52,584 bases of DNA from Prolixibacteraceae bacterium (GTDB lineage Bacteria > Bacteroidota > Bacteroidia > Bacteroidales > Prolixibacteraceae): positions 1 through 52,584 of the forward strand of contig JANXYV010000025.1 of NCBI GenBank assembly GCA_025355875.1, read 5' to 3'. A program made the translations under genes and the position numbers. Below are positions 16,110-27,724 of the stretch, in pieces. Numbering within the stretch: the first letter of the stretch is position 1; each line of letters begins with the position of its first letter. The notes beneath the pieces were generated by a model, which saw nothing but the letters and a program-made list of their open reading frames with translations, did not search any database and was not told the DNA's origin.

Positions 16110-16140
16110 TTTGTAACCGGAATAAAAACCCTGCGTCATA
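16110..16140 (+). promoter_or_regulatory. ECF promoter of the DUF6249 gene
   Basis: TTTGTAACC (16110-16118), 15 bases, CGTCATA (16134-16140). With the mirrored copy at 16054-16084 this gives a 10-bp inverted repeat CGGTTACAAA/TTTGTAACCG at 16075-16084 and 16110-16119. The predicted start of transcription leaves a leader of about 35 bases before the ATG at 16182. Confidence 0.75.
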
Positions 16141-16181
16141 CCAGCGAGTTTGAAAACAATTAACACTTAAAACTGAATATT

Positions 16182-16526
16182 ATGCAAGTAGAAATTTTAG
16201 TCCCGATTGCTATGTTTGCGATGGTGTTTGGTGTGGTATATATCGCTGTCACCACCCGAAACAAAGAACGTTTGGCACTGATCGAAAAAGGCGCAGATCC
16301 TGAATTGTTTAAAGCAAAAGCTCAGCCGGAAAATGGTCAACGTACTATGAAAGCCGGACTTTTCTTTATGGGAATCGCCATGGGTATTCTGGCCGGGTAT
16401 TTCCTGAGCCGGGGAGGTATGGAAGAAACACCTGCCTATTTCTCGATGATCTTTCTTTTTGGCGGAATTGCATTGGTAGTTTCCCATTATTTACAAAAGA
16501 AAAATCAGGAAAACGAAGACTCCTGA
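16182..16526 (+). CDS. DUF6249-type small membrane protein
   Basis: A 114-residue protein with an N-terminal helix (VPIAMFAMVFGVVYIAV, about 5-24), a basic/acidic cytoplasmic segment with RNKERLALIEKGADPELF (about 26-46), then two more hydrophobic helices (about 58-75 and 86-104). The ERLALIEKGADP motif is the mark of the DUF6249 family, common beside ECF sigma/anti-sigma genes in Bacteroidota. Function unknown. It is divergently transcribed from the sigma factor from a promoter with identical boxes and is therefore probably the main target of that sigma factor. Confidence 0.8.
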   Translation: MQVEILVPIAMFAMVFGVVYIAVTTRNKERLALIEKGADPELFKAKAQPENGQRTMKAGLFFMGIAMGILAGYFLSRGGMEETPAYFSMIFLFGGIALVVSHYLQKKNQENEDS

Positions 16527-16556
16527 TCTTCACCGGGATTCCAAAACCAGATATTG

Positions 16557-18660
<2,104 letters not shown>

Positions 18661-18762
18661 AAGTGACATATTCCTGTTTTACCATGCTTTTTACTTTCAT
18701 TCCGGAACTTTTCACATTTTCCAAACCTGAAAAAGAAACGAATTGTTATTTTTGCAGCAACT

Positions 18763-19287
18763 ATGGGTTTAAAATCGAAGATTGCCAATTGGATTCTCAA
18801 TAAAAGATTGAGTTCAGTAGTCAGAGAAAAAAAAATTTTCAACCTGGATACTGCCCAAAATGCGGGAATTATTTGGACCATTGATCAACAGGAATCGTTC
18901 ATTCGGGTTAATTCAGAACTTAGGAAAGCCGGGATTCAAACTTCCGGTTTGTGCTATTTTCCGCAGAGAAAGGCCATTATTCCGTTGGATATTCATGGTT
19001 TTACCAGGAAGCATACCCGTTGCTGGACTGAAATCCCGAAGTCGGAGTTGGCCGAAGATTTTATCCGGCAAAAGTTTGATATTCTGATTGACCTGAGCAC
19101 ATCCAAATCATTTCCACTGGTATGGTTAGCAGCATTGTCGGTAGCGGCATTTAAAATCGGTTATGCCGGAAATTCAGCGAATTACTATGACTGGAACATC
19201 GAATTTACCGAGCAACCCGAAACCAGCCAATTAGCCGAACAGATATTGTATTATTTGAAAAGGATTAATAAAACAACGATAGAATGA
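18763..19287 (+). CDS. DUF6913-like protein upstream of dapA
   Basis: A 174-residue soluble protein of unknown function. It has an amphipathic N-terminus (KIANWILNKRL), then mixed alpha/beta sequence with FDILIDLSTSKSFPLVWLAALS near residue 115 and KIGYAGN. Proteins of this kind regularly precede dapA in Bacteroidota (DUF6913 as I recall it). The end overlaps the dapA ATG by 4 bases (ATGA), so translation is coupled. No catalytic motif was recognised. Confidence 0.7.
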   Translation: MGLKSKIANWILNKRLSSVVREKKIFNLDTAQNAGIIWTIDQQESFIRVNSELRKAGIQTSGLCYFPQRKAIIPLDIHGFTRKHTRCWTEIPKSELAEDFIRQKFDILIDLSTSKSFPLVWLAALSVAAFKIGYAGNSANYYDWNIEFTEQPETSQLAEQILYYLKRINKTTIE

Positions 19288-20165
19288 CACATCCATTTAC
19301 AGGAGCAGGAGTTGCACTCATCACGCCTTTTAATGAGGATAAAAGTGTTGATTACAGTGCATTGGAAAGATTGGTTGAGGATCAGGTTTCCGGAGGAACC
19401 GATTATTTGGTCGTGCTGGGAACCACCGGTGAAACCCCTGCCCTCTCCGATTCTGAAAAAAAGGAAACCGTTCGTTTTGTCATCGCAAAAAACGCCGGAC
19501 GATTGAAAATCGTGGTTGGAATGGGTGGAAATGACACCATGAGCCTGGTTAAATCGATTCAAAATTTTCAATTTGATGGAGTGGATGCCCTACTTTCGGT
19601 GACCCCATATTACAGCAAACCCACTCAGGAAGGCCTTTTCCAGCATTTTAAAGCAGTGATCGAAGCAAGTCAGGCGCCTGTTATTCTATACAATGTTCCC
19701 AGCCGGACAGGTGTAAATATGGAGGCAGAAACTACCCTGCGAATTGCAAATCTCTCTGAAAAAGTAATTGGAATCAAAGAAGCTTCGGGTGACCTAGGCC
19801 AATTCGCCAAAATCATCAAAGATGCACCCGAATATTTCAAAGTGATTTCAGGCGACGATAGCTTGACGTTGCCTTCCATTGCTATTGGTTCTATAGGTGT
19901 TATATCGGTAATTGCCAATGCTTTACCGGCTCATTTGAGCCAATTGACACATGCAGGACTGGAAGGAAAAACAACTTTAGCAACCCGCTTGCACCTTCAA
20001 ATGGCCGAAATGTTGAAACTGATTTTTAAGGAAGGAAGCCCTGGCGGTGTAAAAGCCCTGATGGAACTGATGGGAACTGCAAAAAATCAGCTCAGGTTAC
20101 CCTTGGTGCCGGTTTCTGCCGCAACTAAAATATTGATTGAAGCTGAGTGGAAAAAAATGAATTAA
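19284..20165 (+). CDS. dapA: 4-hydroxy-tetrahydrodipicolinate synthase
   Basis: Condenses pyruvate with aspartate semialdehyde, the first committed step to lysine and diaminopimelate. The 293-residue TIM barrel has the expected signatures: GTTGETPALS near residue 50, the tyrosine in ILYNVPSRTG (about 137) and the Schiff-base lysine in IGIKEASGD (about 165), then SGDDS. It overlaps the upstream DUF6913-like gene and is followed by the converging surface-protein gene 42 bases away. Confidence 0.97.
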   Translation: MTHPFTGAGVALITPFNEDKSVDYSALERLVEDQVSGGTDYLVVLGTTGETPALSDSEKKETVRFVIAKNAGRLKIVVGMGGNDTMSLVKSIQNFQFDGVDALLSVTPYYSKPTQEGLFQHFKAVIEASQAPVILYNVPSRTGVNMEAETTLRIANLSEKVIGIKEASGDLGQFAKIIKDAPEYFKVISGDDSLTLPSIAIGSIGVISVIANALPAHLSQLTHAGLEGKTTLATRLHLQMAEMLKLIFKEGSPGGVKALMELMGTAKNQLRLPLVPVSAATKILIEAEWKKMN

Positions 20166-20207
20166 AATCTCTTCCATTTTGATTTACAACCACAACCAAT
20201 CTGACAA

Positions 20208-22502
20208 CTATCTCACGAGCATTACCGTTCCTTTCTGGGAATGTTCATAACCCTGAATGTCGTGGTATTTTACAATCCAAACATAAACACCAGGTTCTGA
20301 ATCTGTTCCATCCCATCCTGCATCGACATTTCTGGTTTCAAAAGTGGTTGCGCCGGTTCGGTTATACACCACAAGCTGATATTTTCCCGGATCAACTGCA
20401 TTGAGAATTGGCCGGAATATCCGGTTTTCCGGAATATCACTGGCCGGCCTGAACGCATTCGGAATGAAAAATTTAAATGGAATCACTTCCACATACCTTC
20501 CGAGGGTATCCGAACAGTTGAATTCGCTGATTGCCTTCATAATAACCCGATATTTCCCCATTTCCGAATACCTGTGTGTTGGGTTCATTTCCAGACTGGT
20601 CTTGCCGTCACCAAAATCCCAGTTGTAAGTGAAAGCTCCATTTGTCAGGTTATTGAACTTGATTTCAGGATGCTCAATCGTCACCACAGGAAAATCTGGC
20701 TGAAAAGAAAGCTTAGGCATGATTACCTGAACATGGATCGTGTCGATGGCCAGACAGCTATACTGATTGGTTGCAATGACCGTATAATAACCCGTGGAAT
20801 CAACAGTATAGGTCGGATTTTTCGAGCCATCCTGCCATCTATAACTTTGAAAACCTTTTTCTGCTTCAATTACCAATTCGCCGGGCAGGCAAACCGAAGT
20901 ATCATTTCCCAGAAATATTTCGGGCTTGTTAACCTCAACATACAAGCTGTCTGTTTTCCTGCAACCAGCAGCGGTTGTAGCCGTTACTGAATACCAATTC
21001 TCTTTCGAAACCATGATTGAGGAACTTGTTTCGCCGGTACTCCACAAATAGGTTTGGAAATACTCACCGGCGACCAATTGGACTGAAGTTCCCTGGCAAA
21101 TCAGCAAAGAATCTTCATTTCGCATAAAACTGCCCCCGATTTCGAGTTGAATATCCAAATTGAATCCGACGCCATAACCATACGACTCTGTATTGTTGTT
21201 GTCACCAAACCCATAAACGTATGCCAGAAATCCTCCATTTTTATTTGGATTCTGTAAATGATGAGTTCCGGGTCGAATCGGAATCTGCGCATAGGAGAAT
21301 TTGCCGTCAGGGTATGTGCTGAAAAAGGTTTGGATCGATGTTCCATCAAGCTGGATACGACTGGTTTCAGAAGTTAAGGTGATGATATTGACATAAAAAA
21401 TATCCCGTATCAGGGCCGATTCGTAGGCTTCAAAGGTAATGTCGTTGATTTTCTGAGAGATCGGACTCAAAATAATCATAAATGGATCTCCCACCCCATT
21501 GTTGCCGTCGATTGCCTGAGATCTGCAATACTGCGAAAGCAGCACCTTTTTGGATGCGATCAGACGGCAGGCCTCCATATTCGTCAGGTCAAACTCGAAG
21601 AATTTCCCTTGATCTATAGTGACCGAACGATGAAGACCTTCTATGGTCACAACAGTTCCATTCTCTGCCGCCAAAACCCGGTAAGTATCGCGGACCTTCA
21701 ATTTAAGCGGAACGATATAAAATTCACGTCCCCAGGTGGTTGTGGGTGGTATTTGCTCGTACAGATGGTCGCGCGACTGGCCTGCATAAGGGATTGCCGT
21801 TGACTTCACTCCGGAATAGAAAGCAATGGGTTTATCTGCAAGAACATAGCTACCTGTAAGGTCACCCTGCCCTGTGATGGAGCTATTCATCGATTGAACC
21901 TGATACGATTGCCCTTTATTCAGGATCACCGAAAAGGGAACCAATGCTTTTTCCCCTTTATCAGTATCTACGGAGGGAGTAATTTTTACCAGTGTTTTAG
22001 CTTCAGATGCAACAATCAAAAATTCGCTGTTCGATTCAACCGTGCTGGTAGGGTGAGGCGTGTAGCACATGGCATAATATTCTTTTCCCAAAGATTCGGT
22101 CGGATAAATCACGGCCACATCCGACGATCGTGTCCGGTAATTCAGGGCATAAACGCTGACCGAATCCGTGGCAATCAAATGAATTCCTTTGTCCTCCGGG
22201 GTTTCAGAACCTTTTGCTTCCAAAATGGAATAGTCAATTGGAACCGATGTGGAAGTATTGGCTGTGACTGTAAACTTGCCGATTAAGGTTTCGGCAGGTC
22301 CGTAGGAAAGTGTAAAATCAGCATCTTTCCGAGAGGTGACGGTGATTTCAATATAATGTTCGGGGCCTTCATTCCGGTTTTGCATAAATCCAAACCAAAA
22401 ATCCGTCCCTTCGGTGGAGTAATGGCAAGGATCTTTTCCCTCAGCACAAAAAGGAAAAAAGGAAAACAGAAAAACAACCAGAATGGGAATCAGTTTTTTC
22501 AT
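20208..22502 (-). CDS. Secreted IgGFc-binding-like/PKD protein with T9SS type-B sorting domain
   Basis: A 764-residue exported protein. A signal peptide (about 1-22) is followed by an IgGFc-binding N-terminal-type module (about 25-450: STEGTDFWFGFMQN, later YEQIPPTTTWGREFYIVPL). Then come two repeated segments with QTYLWSTGETSS and QSYRWQDGSKN (about 470-600, Ig-like 'flagellar hook/SprB-like' repeats), a PKD domain with YNWDFGDGKTS (about 625-665), and the gliding-motility-associated C-terminal domain (about 675-764: FIPNAFRPASD ... VYVWIVKYHD). The last domain is the type-B signal for secretion by the type IX system, which implies that the organism has one. Probably a surface adhesin or binding protein. 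Confidence 0.85.
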   Translation of the reverse strand: MKKLIPILVVFLFSFFPFCAEGKDPCHYSTEGTDFWFGFMQNRNEGPEHYIEITVTSRKDADFTLSYGPAETLIGKFTVTANTSTSVPIDYSILEAKGSETPEDKGIHLIATDSVSVYALNYRTRSSDVAVIYPTESLGKEYYAMCYTPHPTSTVESNSEFLIVASEAKTLVKITPSVDTDKGEKALVPFSVILNKGQSYQVQSMNSSITGQGDLTGSYVLADKPIAFYSGVKSTAIPYAGQSRDHLYEQIPPTTTWGREFYIVPLKLKVRDTYRVLAAENGTVVTIEGLHRSVTIDQGKFFEFDLTNMEACRLIASKKVLLSQYCRSQAIDGNNGVGDPFMIILSPISQKINDITFEAYESALIRDIFYVNIITLTSETSRIQLDGTSIQTFFSTYPDGKFSYAQIPIRPGTHHLQNPNKNGGFLAYVYGFGDNNNTESYGYGVGFNLDIQLEIGGSFMRNEDSLLICQGTSVQLVAGEYFQTYLWSTGETSSSIMVSKENWYSVTATTAAGCRKTDSLYVEVNKPEIFLGNDTSVCLPGELVIEAEKGFQSYRWQDGSKNPTYTVDSTGYYTVIATNQYSCLAIDTIHVQVIMPKLSFQPDFPVVTIEHPEIKFNNLTNGAFTYNWDFGDGKTSLEMNPTHRYSEMGKYRVIMKAISEFNCSDTLGRYVEVIPFKFFIPNAFRPASDIPENRIFRPILNAVDPGKYQLVVYNRTGATTFETRNVDAGWDGTDSEPGVYVWIVKYHDIQGYEHSQKGTVMLVR

Positions 22503-22761
22503 GAATGTGAATTTGATCTGTTTTCATGACTCGTAAAACAACGCAATTTACGAAGTAAACAAGACCATTGGTTTGAAATTCATTAATTCATATGAAAACA
22601 CAAAACCAAACGATGGCAAAACTGTCAGACGAAAGAGTATCGCTTTTTCATACTTAGTCGGGCTTCAGAGTGAACTCCGTTGAACGCTAAACCCAGAATG
22701 CAGAGGTTTTAGCTCGGCCACAAAATTTTTGAAACCTGGAATATGGAACATGGAACACATT

Positions 22762-23445
22762 TCAGCACCCAAACCGGTATCCAATACCCGACTCGGTGAT
22801 CAGTAATTTTGGTTTGGTAGGTTCATCTTCAATTTTTTTGCGCAACTGGGCCACAAATACCCTTAAATACTGGGTTTGTTCGATATATCCCATTCCCCAT
22901 ATTTCCTTCAAAATATACTGGTGAGTCAATACTCGTCCTTCATTTTTGGCTAAAAGCGCCAGTAATGAGAATTCGGTAGAAGTTAGTTTGATGATTTCAT
23001 TATTCTTCCGCGCAATGTGATTCGCTAAATCCACTTCAAGTGAACCAAAAAGCATGCGGGGGTCTTCGGCTGTGCCCTGGTTCTGCCGGATGGATGCCCT
23101 GATCCTCGCCAAAAGTTCACCCGTCCGGAATGGTTTGGTTAGGTAATCGTTGGCTCCGTGATCAAGCGCCTTTACAATGTCCTCTTCCGAACTCCGAACC
23201 GAAAGTATGAGGATGGATTTCTGATACCATTCGCGCAATTTCCGGAGAATTTCAAAACCATCGGCATCCGGCAGACCCAAATCGAGAATAATCAGGACAG
23301 GCACATGCGAAACAGCTTTTTGGATTCCTTCGTGTCCGGTAGAAGCCGAGAATATTTTGTAACCGTTCGACGACAGGGTTATTTCAAGCAATCTTCGGAT
23401 CTGAACTTCATCGTCAATGATCAGAATGGTATCGTTATCGCTCAT
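22762..23445 (-). CDS. kdpE: KdpE response regulator
   Basis: OmpR/PhoB-family regulator of potassium-uptake genes, 227 residues from the ATG at 23445 (an in-frame GTG at 23454 is the alternative). The receiver domain has the acidic pocket in IIDDE, the phospho-acceptor aspartate in LILDLGLPDADG (about 50) and the conserved lysine in YLTKPF (about 103). The C-terminal winged-helix domain (about 130-225) is complete with TSTEFSLLALLAKNEG and the TQYLRVFVAQLRKKI recognition helix. Last gene of the kdp operon. Likely binding sites are the 11-bp-phased boxes at 31735-31785 and 41470-41520. Confidence 0.93.
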   Translation of the reverse strand: MSDNDTILIIDDEVQIRRLLEITLSSNGYKIFSASTGHEGIQKAVSHVPVLIILDLGLPDADGFEILRKLREWYQKSILILSVRSSEEDIVKALDHGANDYLTKPFRTGELLARIRASIRQNQGTAEDPRMLFGSLEVDLANHIARKNNEIIKLTSTEFSLLALLAKNEGRVLTHQYILKEIWGMGYIEQTQYLRVFVAQLRKKIEDEPTKPKLLITESGIGYRFGC

Positions 23446-23459
23446 GGGTTTCACTGATG

Positions 23460-26129
23460 TTAGATACCGGAAATATCGGAAATTTTTGTCGGAATCCGAA
23501 TAGTAAATCTGGCGCCTCCATTGTGACGGTTTTCAGCAATAATCGTCCCTTTATGAGCCTCAACCATTCCCTTTACAATCGAAAGTCCAAGGCCGGTGCC
23601 ACCTGCAACAGCCAACTCTCCCCGGTAAAATTTATTAAATACCATGGGTAAGTCTGCAGCTGTAAATCCTGAACCTCGGTCCATGACCTGTATCGTCAAA
23701 ACTTCGTTGTCGTAAAAGAATTTAATCCTGATGTTACTTCCTGCCGGTGCATGCTGAGATGCATTCAGCAGCAAGTTGTGGAGTACCTGTTCCATTAGAC
23801 CAAAATCAAGTTGTACCAAAGGCATTTCGTCCGACAAAACGCAATGCAAGGTGAATGGCTTCAATTCGTCAGCAAGGGTTTGGACTACTTTGTTATACAG
23901 ATCGTGTAAATCGCACCAGTCGATACGGGTAGTCATTCTTCCGGAATCGAGACGCGACATGTTTAATAAATTCTCGATCAACCGGTTTAACCTGATCGCG
24001 GCGGTATTGATTTCCTGATGCAGGATATTTCGCGTTTCCGGAGAATAGTCCTGGGCAATCAACGTATCGGAGGCGCCCATAATCGTTGCAACCGGAATGC
24101 GGAGTTCATGCGAAATAGAATTAAAAAGAGTTTTGTACAATTTGTCCGATTCGCTCAGAATAAAAGCATTTCTGGCTTCATTGCGCAGAAATTCACGCTC
24201 GATTTTCCCTGAAATTTGCGGCAGGAAACCTTCCCAGAATTGTTCCTCGCCTTGCGTAAACACGGTCGGGTGTTGAACTGCAATGACTCCAACATTGTCG
24301 TTGTTCCCTTTGAGCGGGTAAAAAGTATAATTACCCGATGGCAATGTATCTGAAAATTTACCTGCTTTGGACGAATGCTTGAAGGTCCATTCGGCGATAC
24401 TCATATCATTCTCCGAAAAAGTGAGCGAAGTTTCATGCCTGATTGTTTTTTCGATATGGTTTGATTCATCTTTCAGGATGATGGCGCTTTCCAGATTGAA
24501 ATACTTCCGGATATCTTTCACAGCCAGTGTTAAAACATCGTCGATGCCCGAGGCTGAGGATAGTTCTTTGGCCAACTGATAGAGGGCATGAGTCCGTTCT
24601 TCGCGTATCCTGATTTTCATTTCCTGCCTCCGCACCCGTGATGTTAAAACGCCATTTAATAAGGCGATGATGAAAAACATAGCCAGCATCAACATGTCTT
24701 CGGGCCGCTCGACATGAAGGGTATATGGAGGAGGGATGAAAAAAAAGTCCCAGATCAGTGAACTTAGTGTCGCAGCCAGTAAAATAGGACCGGTTCCATA
24801 GAAAAAAGCAAGAATTGAAACCATAAACAGGAGGGCGAACGAAACAACCTGGTAACCCACAAAACCTTTCAAAATGAAGAATATTCCGGAAGTTACAGCA
24901 ATAATCAGCGAAGCGATCAAATATTGATTTGAACTGGAAGTAAATGACGGCATTGAAGCTTTTCGTCCATACTTGTCATCGTCAGTTTTGTCAGAACCAA
25001 GAATATAGACATCAATATTTCCACTGTAACGGATGAGCCGGTTCACAAAATTTCCAAGCCTGAACAATGTGAACAGGTTACGAACCCGAGGTTTCCCGAT
25101 AATGATATGGGTTATATTCTCCTTTTGGGCAAAATCGACAATGGCTTTAACAATATCGGAATTGGTAACTATACGGAATTGAATACCCAGTTGTTTGGCA
25201 AGGCTTATATTCTTATCCAGGTGTTCACGCTCATAGTCGGTTAACTCGTGTGAAGTCTCCACATATATTGCCTGCATATTTCCACCCATCATATCAGCAA
25301 GATTCTTTGCCCATCTCAACAATTTAGTTGATTGGCGTGTATAGCTTACTGCTACCAGAAGGTGTACTCCCGATTTCCAGGGTCCCTTTATTCGCTTCAA
25401 CTGCATATAATCGTGCAGTTGCTTGTCGACCCGGTCCGCAACGTTACGCAGAGCCATTTCCCGAAGAGCAGTAACATTTCCCTTTCGGAAGAAATTCTGA
25501 ATGGCTTCTTTCGAACGTTCCGGAGTGTATACTTTGCCTTCGGAAAGCCTTTGTAAAAGCTCATCCGGAGTAAGATCAACCAGTTCTACCTCGTCTGCGC
25601 GTTCAAAAACATCGTCAGGAAGCGTTTCCCTTACAATGATTCCTGTAATTTGCGCAACTATTTCAGAACGGCTTTCCAGATGTTGGACATTGACCGTGGT
25701 ATAAACATTTATTCCATTATCGAGTATTTCCTGAACATCCTGGTATCGCTTTAAATGGCGGCTTCCGGGGGCATTGGTATGCGCCAGTTCATCAACCAGC
25801 ACGATTTGTGGCTTTCGGGCGATGATGGCATCCAAATCCATCTCCTCCACTTGAGCCGTTTTGTATAAATATTTTTTACGTGGAATAAGTTCAAAGCCTT
25901 CAACCAGAGCAGCCGTTTCCGAACGGTTATGTGTTTCCACATATCCGATCACCATATTCGCGCCTTTCGATTTCTCGATTTGGGCAGCCTGCAACATGGT
26001 GTAAGTTTTACCCACACCGGCACACATCCCGAAAAATATTTTCAGTTTTCCCCGTTTGCTTTTTTCCTCTTCATCTTTTAACGAAGCCAGCAAATCATCA
26101 GGATTCGGACGGTTGTCGGTGAAGCCCAT
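23460..26129 (-). CDS. kdpD: KdpD sensor histidine kinase
   Basis: Membrane histidine kinase sensing potassium limitation, 889 residues from the ATG at 26129 (a TTG at 26132 directly precedes it). Order: KdpD N-terminal domain with Walker-A-like GMCAGVGKT (about 34-42) and LVDELAHTNAPGSRH (about 115); a USP-like domain (about 250-370); four membrane helices (DUF4118-like, about 400-500); a GAF-like linker; HisKA with the phosphorylated histidine in SISHELRIP (about 672); and an ATPase domain with GLGLSIVKGM near the end. The start lies 3 bases after the stop of the upstream kinase-less sensor gene; kdpE follows 14 bases downstream. Confidence 0.96.
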   Translation of the reverse strand: MGFTDNRPNPDDLLASLKDEEEKSKRGKLKIFFGMCAGVGKTYTMLQAAQIEKSKGANMVIGYVETHNRSETAALVEGFELIPRKKYLYKTAQVEEMDLDAIIARKPQIVLVDELAHTNAPGSRHLKRYQDVQEILDNGINVYTTVNVQHLESRSEIVAQITGIIVRETLPDDVFERADEVELVDLTPDELLQRLSEGKVYTPERSKEAIQNFFRKGNVTALREMALRNVADRVDKQLHDYMQLKRIKGPWKSGVHLLVAVSYTRQSTKLLRWAKNLADMMGGNMQAIYVETSHELTDYEREHLDKNISLAKQLGIQFRIVTNSDIVKAIVDFAQKENITHIIIGKPRVRNLFTLFRLGNFVNRLIRYSGNIDVYILGSDKTDDDKYGRKASMPSFTSSSNQYLIASLIIAVTSGIFFILKGFVGYQVVSFALLFMVSILAFFYGTGPILLAATLSSLIWDFFFIPPPYTLHVERPEDMLMLAMFFIIALLNGVLTSRVRRQEMKIRIREERTHALYQLAKELSSASGIDDVLTLAVKDIRKYFNLESAIILKDESNHIEKTIRHETSLTFSENDMSIAEWTFKHSSKAGKFSDTLPSGNYTFYPLKGNNDNVGVIAVQHPTVFTQGEEQFWEGFLPQISGKIEREFLRNEARNAFILSESDKLYKTLFNSISHELRIPVATIMGASDTLIAQDYSPETRNILHQEINTAAIRLNRLIENLLNMSRLDSGRMTTRIDWCDLHDLYNKVVQTLADELKPFTLHCVLSDEMPLVQLDFGLMEQVLHNLLLNASQHAPAGSNIRIKFFYDNEVLTIQVMDRGSGFTAADLPMVFNKFYRGELAVAGGTGLGLSIVKGMVEAHKGTIIAENRHNGGARFTIRIPTKISDISGI

Positions 26130-26132
26130 CAA

Positions 26133-27032
26133 TTAGGTTTTATTTTCTATTTTTGAAATTACTTCTTCTGCTTGTTTTTCAATGCTTTTGATATTAACCA
26201 GAAGACGTTTCAATTCCTGGGTATCGCTTAAACGAAAATCATCTTCCAATTCATCCAGAAAATTTTCTGATTTTTCCATGCGATTTTGGCTATCGCTCAT
26301 CTTCTCAGCCATTTCGTTAAAAAGCAAAGAAATTTCATAAAACTCATCAATCCCATCGAAATATAGCCTTTGCCCGTAGTTACTTGAAACGATTTCCTTT
26401 ATCCCGTTGTACAACTGAAAGAATCGCCCATTGAAGTATGAAGCAAAGCTATAAATAAAACTTAAGGCAAGCAAAAAACAGATTGTACCTAAAATGGACA
26501 TTTGAGTTAAGGCACTTTTTGACGAATCCTTGGCATCATCGGTTTTCGATTCAATGGCTTTACCATTCATTTGCGACAAAGCAATTAGCTGGTGTTGAAT
26601 GTCGCCAAACATTTTTTGCAGCAGGAGAATATTGTTTGGCTGTCCGGAAGATTTTATAAATTTCAAGACCGAACCGCTGTAAGTTTTAATTCCGGATTCT
26701 ATCTCACCAGTAAGTTTATCCTCACCAGGTTCTGTAATGTTACTTTTCTCCAATTGAAGAGAATTGTCGATGGTAACCAATTCTTTCCGGATGAATAAGC
26801 TGTCAGGGCTTTTCTTTTCAATAAAACTTGTCGTAATTTCCTGATTGATATTCAGCAAGCCTTCCGACATTTCGCGCGCATAAACCACAGACAAATAATT
26901 TTCCTTAAGGATTGCGCTTGTTTTGTTCGATAATTTATTCAGATAAAAAGCCGAAAAACCTAATAAAACCAGAATGATAAGAAAGATAAATACCATTCCA
27001 ACTCCAAATTTAGTACGGATCGATAGTTTCAT
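26133..27032 (-). CDS. Kinase-less sensor-like membrane protein of the kdp operon
   Basis: A 299-residue protein with an N-terminal helix (about 10-30, VFIFLIILVLLGFSAF), an extracytoplasmic helical domain of about 150 residues, a second membrane helix (about 185-207) and a HAMP-like cytoplasmic part with coiled coil to the end (LLFNEMAEKMSDSQNRM, then SIEKQAEEVISKI). It looks like the sensory half of a histidine kinase or chemoreceptor, with no histidine-kinase or signalling domain attached. It sits between kdpC and kdpD with almost no spacing (3 bases to kdpD). An accessory potassium/turgor sensor working with KdpD is the natural inference; no named family was recognised with certainty. Confidence 0.75.
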   Translation of the reverse strand: MKLSIRTKFGVGMVFIFLIILVLLGFSAFYLNKLSNKTSAILKENYLSVVYAREMSEGLLNINQEITTSFIEKKSPDSLFIRKELVTIDNSLQLEKSNITEPGEDKLTGEIESGIKTYSGSVLKFIKSSGQPNNILLLQKMFGDIQHQLIALSQMNGKAIESKTDDAKDSSKSALTQMSILGTICFLLALSFIYSFASYFNGRFFQLYNGIKEIVSSNYGQRLYFDGIDEFYEISLLFNEMAEKMSDSQNRMEKSENFLDELEDDFRLSDTQELKRLLVNIKSIEKQAEEVISKIENKT

Positions 27033-27055
27033 GATTTTTAGTTTTTAGTTGTGAT

Positions 27056-27628
27056 TTAGAGTTTATCCAACGCAAGATTTAGCGTTAATACATTGATCCG
27101 GGTTTCGCCCAGAAATGAAAACTGAGGCGATTCTGTCTGATCGGTTATAACCTTTATAAGCTGTTGCTTTCTTTCTTCACTGAAATTTCTGGCCTTTGCA
27201 ATCCGATCCACCTGAAGGAGCGCAGCTTTTGGAGAAATATGCGGATCAAGTCCGCTGGCCGAAGCTAGGAGCATTTCAGCAGGAATTTTTTCCGGGTCAG
27301 ACGTTGGATTGGATTTCACCCATTGAGCCTTACGGTCGGATATAAGTTGTTTGAGTTTTGAACTTGTCGGCCCGAAATTTGAACCGCCTGAAGGCATCGG
27401 ATTATAATCGATTGCTGACGGACGAGACGAAAAATAGATGATGCTGTCGAACTTCTGACCGATCAATTCGCTGCCAATTACCTTATTCCCTTGAACAATC
27501 AGGCTGCCATTTGCTTTTGCCGGAAAAACAAGCTGTGCAATTCCGGTAATAAAAAGCGGATAAACTATTCCACAAAGCAGGGTTAAGACTGCGAATATTT
27601 TTATTGAAATTATGAGTTGTGTTTTCAT
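27056..27628 (-). CDS. kdpC: Potassium-transporting ATPase subunit C
   Basis: The KdpC subunit, which stabilises the KdpFABC potassium-pump complex; 190 residues. It has the single N-terminal membrane helix (about 8-30, ending QLVFPAKANGSL) and the periplasmic domain with the family motifs GSELIGQKF, YFSSRPSA (about 68), GGSNFGPTS and ASASGLDPHISP (about 125). It is transcribed between kdpB and the accessory sensor gene. The 96-base gap from kdpB is unusually long for this operon and contains repeated TTTGAAAAT words. Confidence 0.95.
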   Translation of the reverse strand: MKTQLIISIKIFAVLTLLCGIVYPLFITGIAQLVFPAKANGSLIVQGNKVIGSELIGQKFDSIIYFSSRPSAIDYNPMPSGGSNFGPTSSKLKQLISDRKAQWVKSNPTSDPEKIPAEMLLASASGLDPHISPKAALLQVDRIAKARNFSEERKQQLIKVITDQTESPQFSFLGETRINVLTLNLALDKL

Positions 27629-27724
27629 GTTTTTTAAATTTGAAAATGTGTTGATTTGAAAATTTGAAAATGAAAAATTCTATTTGAAGATGACAAATGC
27701 ATGCAAAGCAATTTTCAAATTGGC

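Noticed and set aside
27629-27724. Third phased GAAAT array between kdpC and kdpB (TTTGAAAAT words)
   Set aside because: The GAAA positions (about 27642, 27658, 27666, 27672, 27686) do not follow a 10-11 base period and there is no inverted partner.
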